From: Lysobacter antibioticus HS124
Lineage (GTDB): Bacteria > Pseudomonadota > Gammaproteobacteria > Xanthomonadales > Xanthomonadaceae
Direction: 5' to 3'
Length of the DNA: 41,697 nt
Assembly (NCBI RefSeq): GCF_000336385.2
Contig: NZ_HG424440.1
Location: forward strand, 1-41,697
Made by a program: the position numbers and the translations under genes. The notes beneath the pieces are model-generated. The model ran no database searches. It was not told where the DNA came from and worked only from the letters and a program-made list of their open reading frames with translations. This document shows, piece after piece, positions 40,582 through 41,697 of this stretch (positions within the stretch are counted from its first letter, which is position 1; each line of letters opens with the position of its first letter).

Positions 40582-41697
40582 TCATTCCAGCAGCCGCGAC
40601 CAGCCCTCCAGGCCGTCGATCCGCGCCAGCACCAGCTTCACGCAGACCAGCAGCGGCACCGCCAGCAACAGGCCGACGATGCCCCACAGCCAGCCGAACA
40701 GCATCAGCGCCAGGATCAGCACCAACGGCGACAGGCGCATGCGCCGGCCGAGCACGATCGGCGTCACCGCCTGCGACTCGATCGTGTGCAGCAGCAGGTA
40801 GACGCCGGCCGGCAGCAGCGAGGGCCACAGCTCGTCGAAGGCGACGAAGCCCATCAACAGCATGATGACGATGCCGATCAGCGGGCCGACGAAGGGCGCG
40901 AAGTTGAGGATCGCCGCCATCGTGCCCCACAGCAGCGACTCCGGCAGCGGCACGCCGAGCGCGTACAGGACGCCGGCCAGGGCCAGGCCCAGGCCGGTGT
41001 TGATCAGGCTGATGGTCAGCACGTAACGCGAGATCTCGCGTTCGATCGAATGCAGGATGTCGATGGTCAGCTTCTTCTGCTGCGGCCCGGGCAGCAGCGC
41101 GATCGCGTTGCGCTGCAGTGTTTCGCCGTACACCATGAAGAAAAAGGTCAGCAGGATCACCGCCAGCACCTGCGCCAGGTACTTCGGCGTCGCGGTCAGC
41201 GAGCGATAGGGGTCGTTGAGCTCGGTCTTGACCACCTGCACCGGCTTGGCGGTGCTCTCGCCGCCGGCGGCGCGGGCGATGTTCTGCGCGGCGCGGTTGG
41301 CGTCCTGCATCGGCTTGGTCATCTGCCGCAGCTTGGGCGCGAGCTGCTTCATCTCGCGCGGCACCTGCCGCACCCATTCGCCGGCCGGCTCGGCCAACTG
41401 CAGCGCCAGCACGCCGGACACGGCCAGGCCGCCGGCCAGCACCAGCACCGCGCCGACGAAGCGCGGCAGGTACAGCTTCTGCAGCAGGCGCAGGATCGGA
41501 TTGCCGACCAGGGCGAAGAAGGCGGCGAGCAGGATCGGCAGGATCAGCTCCTGCGCCGCCCACAAGGTGAAGCCGACCGCGAGCGCGGCGAGGATGCGCA
41601 AGGACAGCGGCGCGCGCGGGCGCGGCAGCGCCGGTTCGGGCGAGGCGGCGGGCGCGGGTTCGTCGGCGGCCGGCGGCGCCGGCGCGTCCGCGGCCGG
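40582..41697 (-). CDS. AI-2E family (PerM-like) transporter, 5' partial
   Basis: An inner-membrane protein of the AI-2E exporter/PerM family. About 371 residues are visible, with the frame still open at the window edge. The first 32 visible residues are Ala/Pro-rich (EPAPAASPEPALPRPRAPLS), an N-terminal cytoplasmic extension. Seven or eight membrane helices follow. The family-typical regions are LILPILLAAFFALVGNPILRLL near the start, AILNFAPFVGPLIGIVI in the middle and ESQAVTPIVLGRRMRLSPLVLILALMLFGWLWGIVG near the end. A TTG at 41601 could in principle start it, but continuous coding composition upstream argues for a start outside the window. Substrates vary in the family and cannot be assigned. 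Confidence 0.9.
   Translation of the reverse strand, partial: PAADAPAPPAADEPAPAASPEPALPRPRAPLSLRILAALAVGFTLWAAQELILPILLAAFFALVGNPILRLLQKLYLPRFVGAVLVLAGGLAVSGVLALQLAEPAGEWVRQVPREMKQLAPKLRQMTKPMQDANRAAQNIARAAGGESTAKPVQVVKTELNDPYRSLTATPKYLAQVLAVILLTFFFMVYGETLQRNAIALLPGPQQKKLTIDILHSIEREISRYVLTISLINTGLGLALAGVLYALGVPLPESLLWGTMAAILNFAPFVGPLIGIVIMLLMGFVAFDELWPSLLPAGVYLLLHTIESQAVTPIVLGRRMRLSPLVLILALMLFGWLWGIVGLLLAVPLLVCVKLVLARIDGLEGWSRLLE

Overview
The window is a high-GC chromosomal segment from a gammaproteobacterium, most likely a Lysobacter or another close Xanthomonadaceae member. This rests on the order of the cell-wall genes, a Xanthomonadales-type T4SS effector with a C-terminal XVIPCD-like domain, an M9 collagenase, and families of GC-rich intergenic palindromes. 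The species cannot be fixed from sequence reading alone.

Backbone. The window opens in the rod-shape cluster mreD-mrdA(PBP2)-rodA (1-3723). The cluster resumes at 15222 with mltB-rlpA-dacC, and again at 23369 with ybeD-lipB-lipA. E. coli keeps mrdA-rodA-rlpA-dacA-ybeD-lipB-lipA nearly contiguous, so the two intervening stretches (3724-15221 and 19433-23368) look like insertions into a conserved block. After lipA come a small lipoprotein, the tail-specific protease Prc, an Ada-like methyltransferase, an Lrp/GNAT/EamA/RarD group, a four-gene MacAB-like ABC efflux operon on the minus strand, an M17 aminopeptidase with a YigB-like HAD phosphatase, and the start of a PerM-type membrane protein cut by the window end.

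First insertion (3961-15031). It begins with a lipoprotein overlapping a HExxH protein that ends in an XVIPCD-like domain. I read this pair as a T4SS antibacterial effector with its periplasmic immunity protein. Next is an AT-richer minus-strand gene with a zinc-ribbon-like N-terminus and an RNxxxH HEPN motif, then a MazF/PemK-like toxin with no antitoxin beside it, then a small 2H-phosphoesterase-like protein. These three neighbours all have links to RNA cleavage or RNA-end chemistry. A fatty-acid-hydroxylase-family membrane enzyme, a secreted M9 collagenase, a PhzF-family isomerase and a divergent LysR/ureohydrolase pair complete the segment.

Second insertion (19566-23228, all minus strand). 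It holds a fusion of six propeller-like repeats to a PI-PLC-like domain with no signal peptide, an SGNH hydrolase and an FCP1-like HAD phosphatase.

Non-coding structure. At least four families of intergenic palindromes are present. One occurs three times (7640, 12240, 15015), each at the 3' end of a gene and in two cases overlapping the stop codon. Clear terminator hairpins follow dacC, prc and the ABC operon. I see no rRNA, tRNA, CRISPR array or complete insertion sequence.
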